DNA of 64,000 nucleotides from positions 434,001 to 498,000 of the forward strand of contig VDMD01000010.1 of NCBI GenBank assembly GCA_007026445.1. Direction: 5' to 3'. Below are positions 45,854 to 56,034 of the stretch, piece after piece (the stretch's first letter is position 1; every line of letters starts with the position of its first letter). A program made the position numbers and the translations under genes. The DNA comes from Schizophyllum amplum. Its lineage: Eukaryota > Basidiomycota > Agaricomycetes > Agaricales > Schizophyllaceae. The notes beneath the pieces were generated by a model. The model was not told where the DNA came from. It ran no database searches and was given only the letters and a program-made list of their open reading frames with translations.

Positions 45854-46795
45854 ATGATCGCCATAACCACCAAGCTTCTTGTCGTCTTCCTGGCTCTGCT
45901 CTGCGTCGCTGCGTCCCCGGCGCCGGGTCGTCGCTCGTCCATGACCCCCTTCGATGGCTTACAATTGCGGACGACAGAGCCGTACTTCCCTGACGATCCC
46001 GCGTCGTGCCCGATCTGCGAGCAGGTGCGCCTTCAAGAGAATCCTTCACGCGAATAATTCGATCTAACTCTTTTGCGTGCAGAATTACGGTGATATCGAT
46101 GGCTGCATTCAGGCTGCACCGGTGTTGGCAAATTTCTCCATGGTATGCGCAGTTATCGTCGCACTCGAATTCCTCACCGACTGTTATCTCAGATCATCTT
46201 CAACCCTGGCGCCTTCATTGACGTGATCAGGTGTGCGTGCACGGACACGTTCAAGTCAGTGTTCCCCCAATGCGCGGACTGGTATGTCAGCTCTCCTGTA
46301 TGCTATATAATCAGGACCTTACATTGAAAACACGCAGCTTCGTCAAGACGAATCAGAGCGACGTACTGGACGCGCCCGACCTGCCCGACGTGGTGGACGG
46401 CATGCGGAAGGTTCGTGGCCTCAATCAAAATATTCCACTCACCGTCATCCCCCCAATCCAAACCTCCATCCCTGTCTTCCCCTTTGGCGCCATCCTTCTC
46501 CCTTCATGTCTTCCATTATTCTCCTCTCTTTCCTCTCCCCCGAACATTCCCCTTCACCCCTTCATAAACCCTCTCAACCTTCGATTAACCACCCCTTTTA
46601 CTCCAGATCTGCGCCCTCGAATCCACTCTCCTCGGCAACGTCTCTTCTACCAACAACGAGAGCATCGTCACCGCGGCGCCGTCGCCGACGTCCAACGCTG
46701 CCTGGACATCATCACTAGGACTTGGCCTCGGTCCTGTTCTTCCTATGCTCGCAGCGGTCGTGCTCGGTGCCGTTGGTGGTGCTTTGGCGTTATGA
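45854..46795 (+). CDS. Small secreted cysteine-containing protein, probably GPI-anchored
   Basis: Five exons (45854-46024, 46083-46142, 46193-46281, 46338-46410, 46607-46795) join in phase to 193 residues. A signal peptide MIAITTKLLVVFLALLCVAA leads. Cysteines are spaced through the middle (CPICEQ, GCIQAA, RCACTDTF, QCADC, ICALES). The C-terminus SNAAWTSSLG followed by the hydrophobic PVLPMLAAVVLGAVGGALAL has the form of a GPI-anchor signal. Such proteins usually sit in the cell wall or plasma membrane. The exact function is unknown. Every intron is GT-AG, 50-60 nt except the last (196 nt). Confidence 0.8.
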
Positions 46796-49700
46796 TTTGT
46801 GGGTACGCCGCAAGGACAATGGGGAACGCCGCATGTACATTGGGGAACGATTCTTGGACGCACGAGCGACCGTGCGCTAGTGCAATCTTCGCAGAACTTG
46901 GTACTGATGCTTTTACGACACTCACGACGAGGTTACGATGCTCACGATGCCTTACGATACCCTTCTCGATCCCCCACGGTCTATACTTATTCCTTTTATT
47001 CAAGTGTTGTTGCTTTGAGTCTGAGTTCTTCTATGTAGGTGAAGGCAGTTGCCGGATGGCCGAGAGCGTTGCTTCCAGAGCTTCATACAGGTACTTCTAT
47101 GTGGTCCTCGAGCTATTCATTCTCGCTCGCCTGCACTGAGGACCATGAGCGCGCGTCCACTATTCGCACCACGTACCACGCGAGCCACGCGCAACTGAGC
47201 CAAATATTTGGACATGCTTGGTCGATCAACTGCCATATTCGTCCGTGCCTTTGTTCTCTTCTTTCGTCCTTTCCTCATCTTCAAATTTCCACAACCTTTC
47301 TAAACACTGGCCTTCTCTCGATGTCACTCACGACAGTATCTGTGCTCTGCGGTACCATGGGCGCGGCCTACGAGGCGACGACCTCGATCTGGCACTTCTT
47401 GATGAATCCGTTCGACCACGGTTTGCCTTGGGTCCGCATACATTCGCTTCAGCAACTGCGCTCAAGAGGCTAGGCTGGCTTCAAGCACTGGATCTGCTGG
47501 CGAATTCTCGCAATGCCTTGTGGTTCTCGCGGCAAAATGCCTCGTATGCGTTCAGCGACAAACCCTATACAAGGCTCGAGGAAGACACTTGTACACTGTG
47601 TCAACGTTCGACACGAGACAGCCGGAAGACCCTGCTGTGCTGTCGATCACTGAACACCATCCGAAGTCGTAGACTCACTCACGGCGACCGAACGTGCTGA
47701 CGCATCCACGGTCACGTCGCTTCCTTGTATCGCGACGACGCGGAAACCGGTCATCCTGATCTTCGGTTTGCTTCTGGCTTGCTTTCGCGTCGGCAGCCTA
47801 CCTATTGATAGTATGCGCAGTGATCTCGCCCGCAACGCGTACTCTTAATCATAAGTAACGAAGAACGCTCTGAAAGTACTCAGGCTTACCCACGGCAACA
47901 AAAGGCTGCTTCAGCATTCTCCCTTCTCCGTTTGTGGCGTCTTTTCCTGCAATCTGACCAACTAGGCCGGAGGTAACTTTTGTATTTTATGTTGTAGGTC
48001 ACCGGCCAGGGACTACAATATACCGCCCAGTCCCAACACATGCGTTTCTGAAGCCATCTCGGCCACCAGTCGCGACTGTTACTGCTGGAAGATCGTGTGT
48101 GGATACCGCGGACATACATCAATAATCGACGAACGTACACGATCCATACCTTCTCTCGCCGCTGCGCAGTGCCCATTAGCTCGCGCATCGTCTCTGCGCT
48201 CCACCTCTAGTGACACGATCGTTTGCGAACTTGGAGGACCAAAAGCGATAATAGCCACAGGAGTCTAAGTATCTCGTACACCATAATTCGAACGGGGTGG
48301 TCCCCGTTGGGAGCGACGCGGGAGCGATGTCGGGCAGTTTCAACCTACTTTTGTAGGGTACCGTATGGACACAGCAGTGCATCTGCATCGGCAGCCGCAA
48401 GTAGACTCCCTCCGGATCGTGCTGTGACTCCTCGCGGGCGGGCAGAAGATCTGAGATCATCGCCGTCAGTCTTCCATTCGCCTTCTCGCCATTGCGCCAG
48501 AGCTTTATTCGACGACAAATATGCCGTACCAGTGGCCCATGCATTGGTTTTGTGAGCCTACACAGCTAGACGGACTTCGCAAATTATCCTGCCGCTGTTG
48601 GGTTTGAAAGGGCGGGGCGATGGCCTGCTAGAAATTTCTGAGAGCGCGCGCAAAGATTGCTGCGAATCAGGATTCGCAGAAACGCTTGCGAGAGCCCGCT
48701 GGCGAGATGATGAATTCTGAAAGTCGGAGACCAGAGTGGGCTGGTCTCGGCCGTCTCCGACGTCATTCTGATCTTCGGACGCCCTCATGTGACCTGCGAA
48801 GAAAATCGCGCCTCACGCGATTTGCTGACTTCAGTTTTTTTCTTCGTCTTGACCGTCACTGACAGTGCAGGCGGGCGCGCGCACAGTGTCTCCTCGTCGG
48901 CACCTTGCGCCCCGCTGTGGCTTTCGCCTTTGGTGAGCTGTCTGGTGCCTGCTCTGGCTTCACGCATGCTCACTCGTCGTAGCAGCCCGACACCGCCGCG
49001 CAAGTGCACTAGTCTGTCCACAGTCTTTGTGGCTGCATGGTAAGTAAGTACCTCTGGTCTCTATCACTCGCTTTGTGGCTTAATCATGTCGTCGGCAGCA
49101 GACAAGAGCGGGAGCACAACATCCTCGATGGCGCCAATGGCGCGCTGTCTGCAGGACGTCCTTGACGACCGCCTGAACGCCGCGCTGGCGTTTCTCTCCG
49201 ACGTCGTCCGATCGCCGCTCCCGCGGAACTCCCACTGTACATATCTTCGTGCTACGTAGCTGCAGCTGTACCAGTACATAGTAGCTAGATAGCCCCCAAT
49301 ATATTGCCATTCACTGTATCCAAGCTGGAGCATTGAGTAGAACGAAGAGCCCAGAAAGCCGGGGAGGGTGCAGCCTGGGTGCAGCGGGTGGCGGCGACGC
49401 AAGGCGACGCCGGGGTCTGGACGGCGGAGTTTCGGATATGATGTCATACATTTGGACGCGTTCTCAGAATCGCTCGCATCGGTTTCTGCAAGCACAGGGT
49501 TTGCAAGCATTCGCACCACCGCCGTGTCCGGGACAGCGCTGCAAATTTTGCAACTTGGCGTGCGAGGGCCGATTTGCAGCGCAGCGTTGAAAGAGCCGGT
49601 CAGCCGTGTATGTAGCAAGGGTTGTCGGGAGAGAGAAAAGCAAAGATCAACATGCATGGATGGTGTGTACTTAACAATCGGCTGGCTTGATGAGATTTCG

Positions 49701-49878
49701 CAGTCCGAGGGTAAGTTCAGGGTCGCGGCGGCTGCCGCTGCGCTTCTTTTGACCCGATCAATTACGGCGCGCCACACCCTTATCTGGCGCAGCGCGCTTG
49801 TTCGTCCGCGACGAACGCGCTCCTTCCTGTCCTTCCTCTTCCCTCTCTCCCTCGCCCCGCGGCGACCCCTGCTGTGCA
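46796..49878. other. Gene-poor stretch
   Basis: About 3.1 kb between the GPI-type protein and the alpha-amylase. Frames up to 160 codons on the plus strand (47218-47700) and 122 codons on the minus strand (48176-48544) show no domain. A long minus frame (49064-50035) overlaps the amylase start and is a shadow. The last 100 bases before 49879 are strongly C/T-rich and are likely the amylase leader. Confidence 0.4.
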
Positions 49879-51708
49879 ATGGTGTCACCGCGGTTTCTTT
49901 CCACCCTGCTGTTCTCGGTCTCCACTGTCCTTGCGGCGACGGCGGACGACTGGCGGCAGCGCACGATCTACCAAGTGAGTTGGCGCGCTGGCGTGCGCGT
50001 CCGAAGTGTCCTGACGGCCTCCCGCAGCTCGTCACGGACCGCTTTGGTCTCCCAGATGAATCCTTTCCCGCTTGCGACCCCGCGTCCGCCCAGTACTGCG
50101 GCGGAACGTGGCGGGGAGTGGAGAAACATCTAGACTATATTCAAGACATGGGCTTTGACGCGATCTGGATATCGCCTGTTGCGAAGAACATCGAGGGTGA
50201 TACTGGCGACGGAGAAGCTTACCATGGGTGCGTGACTTTCTATGCGCTTGAAACTCACAAACTGACATGACCGTTAGGTACTGGACTCAGGACCTGTTCA
50301 GCCTGAACAAACATTTCGGCAACAAGGATGACCTCAACAGCATGATCGCAGCTGCACACAAGAGAGGCATGTACGTTATGGCCGACGTTGTCGTCAACCA
50401 GTGCGTCCCCTCGCCTTCTCGTACGCTCAGAATCTCACCACATACACAGCATGGCTGGCAAGCTTGCGGACATCTCCACCGAACAAGAATCCTCATTCAG
50501 CGACTTCTTTCCCTTATCTACCAACGACTCATTCCACCCGCTGTGCTGGGTATCCGACTACACAAACCAGACCGAAGTCGAGCAGTGCTGGCTCGGCAAG
50601 GACACCTCCGTCGCGCTCTACGACATCAACACTGAGCACCACAAGACCATGTTGCAGTTGGACGACTTCGTTGCGGGGCTGGTTAGCAACTACAGCTTCG
50701 ATGGGGTGCGCCTAGACAGTGTCAAGCACGTGCAGAAGGACTTCTGGCCTCAGCTGGTAGAGGCCGCTGGCACGTTTGCCATGGGCGAGGTTCGTATTGT
50801 AGCGCTCGTTGCGCGCATAGCATGCTTACGCATTTTATGCAGGTGCGCAGCGACAACGTGAGCTATATCGCGAATTATACAGACGCGATGCCCGGCGTGC
50901 TCGACTATCCCTCGTTCTTTGCTGTGCGAGAGGCCTTCTCATCCACGAAGGGGAACATGTCAGCCATCGTGGACGTTATGAACGCTTCTCGTCAACATTA
51001 CGAGGGCGACGAGTTCTTGACGGGCGCGTTCATCGAGAACCACGACTATCCGCGCATGTTCAACCTGACATCGGATAAGGCTCTCGTCAAGAATGCGCTC
51101 GCATTCAACTTCATCCACGATGGCATCCCCATCCTGTACCAGGGTCAAGAGCAGGGCTATTCGGGCGGGAACACCCCCTCGAACCACGAAGCGTACGCTA
51201 CCGTCACTTTGACCTTCTATCGACGTCTGACATCATGTCCAGCCTCTGGTTATCGCGCTACGACACTCGGCACGACATGTATCGCACCGTGACCGCGCTC
51301 AACAAGGCGCGCAAGCAGGCAGTCAACGCGGGCAAGAGGTTCCTCGTCACCGCCATGGATTTCATCAAGCAGGAGCAGCCAGGCGTGATGGCGGTGTCGA
51401 AGCCGCCCCTGCTGGCGCTGCTGACGAACGCGGGCAGCGGCGGCGCCTCCGCATGGGACGTGCCCAAGGTGTACAAGCCTGGCACGGAGCTCGTCGACGT
51501 GCTCAGTTGCCGGACTTACAATGCGGGCGACGACGGCGGGGTGCAGATGAGCTCGACGGGCGGGATGCCGCACGTTCTCATCCCGTCGGCGCACCTGAGC
51601 CACAGCGGGGGCTTGTGCACGACGGAGGCCAATGCGGCGCCGAGGCGCGTGGGGACGCCCTTGGGTGCGACTGTGTTGCTTGGGTTTATTGGGTTTTGGT
51701 TGCTTTGA
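49879..51708 (+). CDS. Secreted GH13 alpha-amylase with GPI-anchor signal
   Basis: Hydrolyses alpha-1,4-glucan outside the cell or at the wall. Six exons (49879-49974, 50028-50227, 50278-50400, 50450-50789, 50843-51192, 51243-51708) join in phase to 524 residues. Signal peptide MVSPRFLSTLLFSVSTVLAA. The four GH13 regions are visible: DVVVNH (I), GVRLDSVKH with the nucleophile Asp (II), FAMGE with the acid Glu (III) and FIENHD with the transition-state Asp (IV). N-glycosylation sequons are frequent (NDS, NQT, NYS, NVS, NYT, NMS, NAS, NLT). The C-terminus VGTPLGATVLLGFIGFWLL is a GPI-type signal, as in the wall-associated amylases that act on alpha-glucan; that role is inferred. Confidence 0.92.
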
Positions 51709-52909
51709 GGGACCGTTGGACGGTGCCGACTACGCTCTTTGCTCTCGTGGACTGCTCGACATGACCTCTCATGACCCGGATTTCTTGTACATCATCTTGG
51801 ACGGTTCTGCACATCGGACGGCTTGCAAGCTCTTGCATCATTTATCATTATCATACATCCCCGGCTTTGACTCTCCGCGGCCTCGCCATCCTCCACGGCT
51901 ACCTCTACACTATCATCCACCACGGCTTTAACATTATCTTGGACTTCACTTGGGACATATTCAGCACTTCACTCTAGACTAGTACTACAAGCTTCACCCT
52001 TTCAGTACTCCATCCACCGCTATCGTATGCATCGCTTCTAGTACTACTCACGATTGCTCCTTGTATCATAGCTACGTTTTCCTTCTTGACGACACATAGA
52101 CTTAGACTTGCGACTTGGTTTACACCCACACTCCTTTCTCCTTTTATTACTGTTCCGGAATGTAATGGCAATCACCGAACCTTTCGGCGGAAATGCAATG
52201 TCGCTCGATTAGGCAATTCTGCATTTCCCTGGCGCAGACGGCTCGTCGCTGCAGTCGCCTGAGGGGAGAGGGCACTTGGGAAAATGCTAGTACCATCTAA
52301 GTGATGACATGAATACTCCAAGGCTTCTCAAAGCTTTTTTTTCTGCAAGATGCTCTCAACCGAGGGTACCCCATGCCCAGGATCTTTGACGACGTATCTG
52401 CCCGCTTTTCAACAAGTACGTATCATAAAAACAATGACAGAACCTGGTGATAGACATGCTCAGCCACTAAGAAATATTTCTCGTCTCGCAGACGAAGACG
52501 ACGAGCTGCAACGAGCCAGCAATCGTTCAACACGTGATCCATAAAATCCAGATTGCCTTTTTGGGCGACAGGGAATTTCCGTCAAAAAAACTCGCGTTTG
52601 CCATTACATTCCGGAACAGTTGTAAATGCTCCTTAACCGTACGTTCCGAGTAATCATGGTGCGCCCTGCTTGGGCTTTCTGGCAGATTCTCTAAGTCCTC
52701 GGTACTCAGTAGTCCCTGGCATTAGTAAGCCCAATGCATAAATCTTGGTCAACGTTCAATTTCAAGTTCAACCAGTCCTTCAAGCTTCATCCTCGATCGA
52801 CGAGCGCTAATCCTCTTACCCCATATGGGTGTGAAGAACAATGGGAAGCGGATCCTGATCCGCATCGCCTGATCAAAGATCGGGCGTACACTTCTTGGCT
52901 CTCCCCGCC
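51709..52909. other. Intergenic stretch containing a MITE
   Basis: 3' flank of the amylase, the 472-bp inverted-repeat element listed next, and about 290 bases of SET5 upstream sequence. A direct repeat GGATCCTGATCCG lies at 52852-52864. No gene is seen. Confidence 0.5.
52149..52620. mobile_element. MITE-like element with perfect 23-bp terminal inverted repeats
   Basis: The left end 52149-52171 and the reverse complement of 52598-52620 are identical over 23 bases, beginning ACTGTTCCGGAATGTAATGG. Further matches follow inside (GGCGGAAATGCAATGTCGC near 52188 against GACGGAAATTCCCTGTCGC on the other arm). There is no transposase frame. At 472 bp it has the size of a miniature inverted-repeat transposable element. 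No target-site duplication is obvious next to these ends. Confidence 0.85.
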
Positions 52910-54375
52910 ATGGCCAGCCCCGCAGAGGAGGACCTTAAGAAAGCGCTTTCCGATCTAAAGTCCCAAAACCCAAGTCTGGGAATACCAAAAATTCATGCTC
53001 TCCTGCTGGCCTCGCACCCCGACTGGACGGTCAGCGAAAAACGAACCCGGAAGATCTTGCAGAGCCAAGGCCTGGTGCAGAGCGGACAGTCGAGCATCAT
53101 AGTTCCCACCTCACGTCTGATCTCTGGCCTGGACGTGAAGAAGTGGACGACGAAAGTTGAACCCAGATATTTCGACAAGCGGAGAGGCAAGGGCCTTGTC
53201 GCGGTCGAGCCCATCAGCGAGGGCGAGTTGATCTGGAAGGAAGATCCGTTGGTGCTCGCTCCGGAGTGGTGAGCGCGATTTGCTATCCCCACATTGCTCA
53301 CCGTTCCCGACCCCGAAGGCGCGTCCGTCAGGGACTATTTCGACAAGCAGGTCAGGGGCGTAGCATGCTGGCATTGTTCGACGCCGCTCCAACATACCGG
53401 TCTTGAAGTTCCGTGTCGCGCAGACGGCTCGTCAGCCAACTACTGTCCGGCTCGCTTCTGCAACCGCCTGTGTCTCGTGCGCAGCGACAAGACGCACGCG
53501 CTCCTATGCCCAGCGCAGAACCCGGCCTCGTCGAAGCTATTGCGTTACGCACGCGACAAGCAGTGGTTGGCGCTGTACGCGTATGCGCAGGTTATTGCGC
53601 GCTTCATACTCGAGAATCAAAACGACGCGGCTGCGCTCAAGGAGGATCTGGAAGTCGTGCGCTCGTTCGCTCAGATCGGGATGGAAGAACGCTTTCGGAA
53701 TAGTGCCGCCGTGTGCGTCTACGTGCTAGGCCCTTGCCCAACAATTCACTAATGTCTGTATAGTCTGGGACAGGAGCCAGATCGCGAAGCATGGAAGCGC
53801 GGGCATGAGTTGCTTGTGCAGACATTTTTTGATCCACCGACGGCAGATGGCAAGAAGAAACTGAAGAAAATCATCCGGAAACCGCTGTCTCCCGAGCTTG
53901 AGAAAGAGCTTCTGGATTACGACACAGGTTTTCTGTCAGGTATCGGTCTCATGAACCTCAGTGCGTACAGCCGTACCTAGACGCTTGTCATTGATCCATT
54001 CATGCTTTCAACCTCGCAGACCTCGAAAATCACGGTGGGCTCTATGTCCTTCACTCGCACATGAACCACTCCTGCCAGCCGAACGTCTCCGTGCGACACC
54101 TGGACCCCCGCACAGCACTTTCTCGCATATTCATGGTTGCGAAGACGGACATCGCACCTGGCGAGGAACTCGTGGTATCGTATGTCGACCCCAATATGTC
54201 GTACAACCGCCGTCAGGCAGAGCTGAGGCAGTGGGGCTTCAACTGCACGTGTCCGCGATGTTTGGAGCAGGCGAAGGATGCGAAGGTAGCTGCGCCAGCG
54301 CACGGCGAGGCTCGGGAGGGGCTAGACATAGGAGAATTGGAGCGAGAGCTTAAGTTGGGTTTGGGGGTGATGTGA
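52910..54375 (+). CDS. SET5: SET-domain lysine methyltransferase, SET5 type
   Basis: Protein lysine methyltransferase; yeast SET5 methylates histone H4. Four exons (52910-53268, 53332-53712, 53764-53960, 54020-54375) join in phase to 430 residues. Residues 1-75 look like a small helical N-domain (LGIPKIHALLLASHPDWTVS). The SET domain starts with KGLVAVEPISEGELIWKEDP and is split by a MYND-like zinc region (CWHCSTPL, CNRLCLVRSDKTHALLC). It continues with HMNHSCQPNVSVRHLD (S-adenosylmethionine site), GEELVVSYVDP, and the post-SET cysteines in NCTCPRCLEQ. The preceding in-frame codons (TTG at 52895) lack an ATG, so 52910 is the start. Confidence 0.9.
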
Positions 54376-54733
54376 GGAATGAGTGTCTCTCGGCGGCCAA
54401 TAGTTATCGCATGTTGTACTTCCGAAAGTCCATTGATCTATTCGTCCCTGGTCCGGGTGAGCTGCCTTCAAACACGGACGTTACCGCTGGCGAGCTCACC
54501 TCCCGAATCGCTTTGACATGAACGATTCGAGTGCGCCAAATTTTGCTGGTTCTTAGCAAGCCGGCAGCGCTCGCGGCCATGCAGCAGTGGTACCGATGAC
54601 GGGCCTGCTCGCGTGCGATACTACTCAAGCCAGGCATGTAGATGCAAATGAATAAATAGATGCAAGACGCCTCGCGGACGTATTATTACAGCCTTACATA
54701 AGAAAGACCAGACCCTCGTCCGTCATCTCCTTC

Positions 54734-55740
54734 CTACTTCTTCTCGAGCACCCACTGCCTCGGCTTAACCCCAATGGTCTGCATGAATTTCTCGAAAGTG
54801 ATTTCCTTCGCGTACATTTCGTGGTCGAAGATCTTGAAGCCCTCGGCGTCGCGGGTCTTCTCGCAGTTGTGACGCGCGTCCTGGAACATATCCGCAAGCG
54901 GGAGAATCCATCGCTTGACGAGGCCAGCGTATGGCCTTAGAGCCAATTTGAGGGTCTGCCGCTGCGTCTCCGAGTTATCCAGAAAAGCCGACTTGAACTG
55001 GGCTGCGGCTTTCCAGTTGCCTTCCCATTCCGTGACCCTGCACGTGCGTCGACGTTTGGTTTGAAGGTCGAAGTGCAGGACTGCCCATACCAGCAACCAG
55101 AACAGGGACTCCAGGTTGTGGCAGTAGCGATGGTCGCGCTTCGGGCTCTTCCCCTGGCCGTCTGGCTGCTGCAGGTCGATCGCCATGAACGGGCCCGTGC
55201 CAGTACGATGCTGTGACGTCGACGACTCGCTGAGACCCGGCGGACCGACGAAGCACGCGAGATCCCAGTCGTTGAGGTAGCCGAGCGCCTTCCCGTCGGA
55301 CGCCCGGCGGCGCGACATCGCGTTGTTCTCACTGATGTCGCGGTGCAGAACGTGCGCGTCGTCGTGGGCATGGAAATGCACTATTAGAAGAGGTCAGTAC
55401 ATGCATGCAAAGTCAATGCTGAAGACTCACTCTCGACTATGTCAATGTAACACGACTCGAACTCCTCGACAGAATCTAGTTCCCATAGCGGCTGGAGACG
55501 CAGCGTGACTTGGTATATGAGGCGCCGACTGTCCTCGAGAATCTTCTCTTGGATCTTCTCATCAAGCATTTCCAGGAAGGGTTGACCCTGCTCGAACTCC
55601 CGCCACGCTTCAGCTACGGGGAAGTGCTCCGCCATATGGAATAGCTTCATCTTAAGGTGTTCCAGGAACACGGGCTCCGACGTCCTACCAGGGGAAGTCC
55701 AGCACGTCTTGAGCGCCACGCGGGTATGAGTTCGTCGCAT
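54734..55740 (-). pseudogene. FunK1-type kinase, copy with internal deletion
   Basis: Two exons remain (55740-55431 and 55380-54734), in phase and nearly identical to the C-terminal part of the intact gene, with LHRDISENN, DWDLACFVG and HRTGTGPFMAIDLQQPD. The original ATG at 55774 is still present, but after about 18 codons the deletion joins ...ATNS to ...ALKTC out of frame. A new ATG at the junction (55740) reopens the kinase frame and would give a 318-residue protein without the N-lobe. Such a fragment keeps the catalytic loop but not the ATP-anchoring lysine region. It may be expressed, because the promoter is shared and intact. I treat it as a deletion derivative. Confidence 0.75.
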
Positions 55741-55863
55741 ACGACGTGGTAGAAGAAGAGGTTGAAGAGGCCATGGCCGCGATGCTGTGTCACGTCTTTT
55801 GTTTCGAGTGTGGTGACCACAATGGCGGTGAAGAGCAAGGTCAAGTGTGACGGGTCACAACCT

Positions 55864-55945
55864 CGGAGCCGCTCACCTGCCAACGCGGTCACGTGACATT
55901 ACACGTGCACTGAACGTGAAAGAATCACCTGATTACGTTGACGCC
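55864..55945. promoter_or_regulatory. Spacer of the FunK1 palindrome with two CACGTG boxes
   Basis: The 82-bp centre between the two divergent FunK1 promoters holds GTCACGTGAC (55888-55897) and a second CACGTG (55902-55907) seven bases on. CACGTG is the known target of CBF1-type bHLH proteins, one of which is encoded at 30182-31319. Related sites (GCTCACGTGTC near 60746) precede the third FunK1 copy. A regulatory link is inferred only. Confidence 0.5.
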
Positions 55946-56034
55946 AGGTTGTGACCCGTCACACCTGGGCTTGCTCTTGACCGCCATTGTGGTCACCACA
56001 CTCGAAACAAAAGACGTGACACAGCATCACGGCC

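Noticed and set aside
49064..50035. 323-codon minus-strand frame
   Set aside because: Antisense to the amylase promoter and first exons; Arg-rich shadow of GC-rich DNA.
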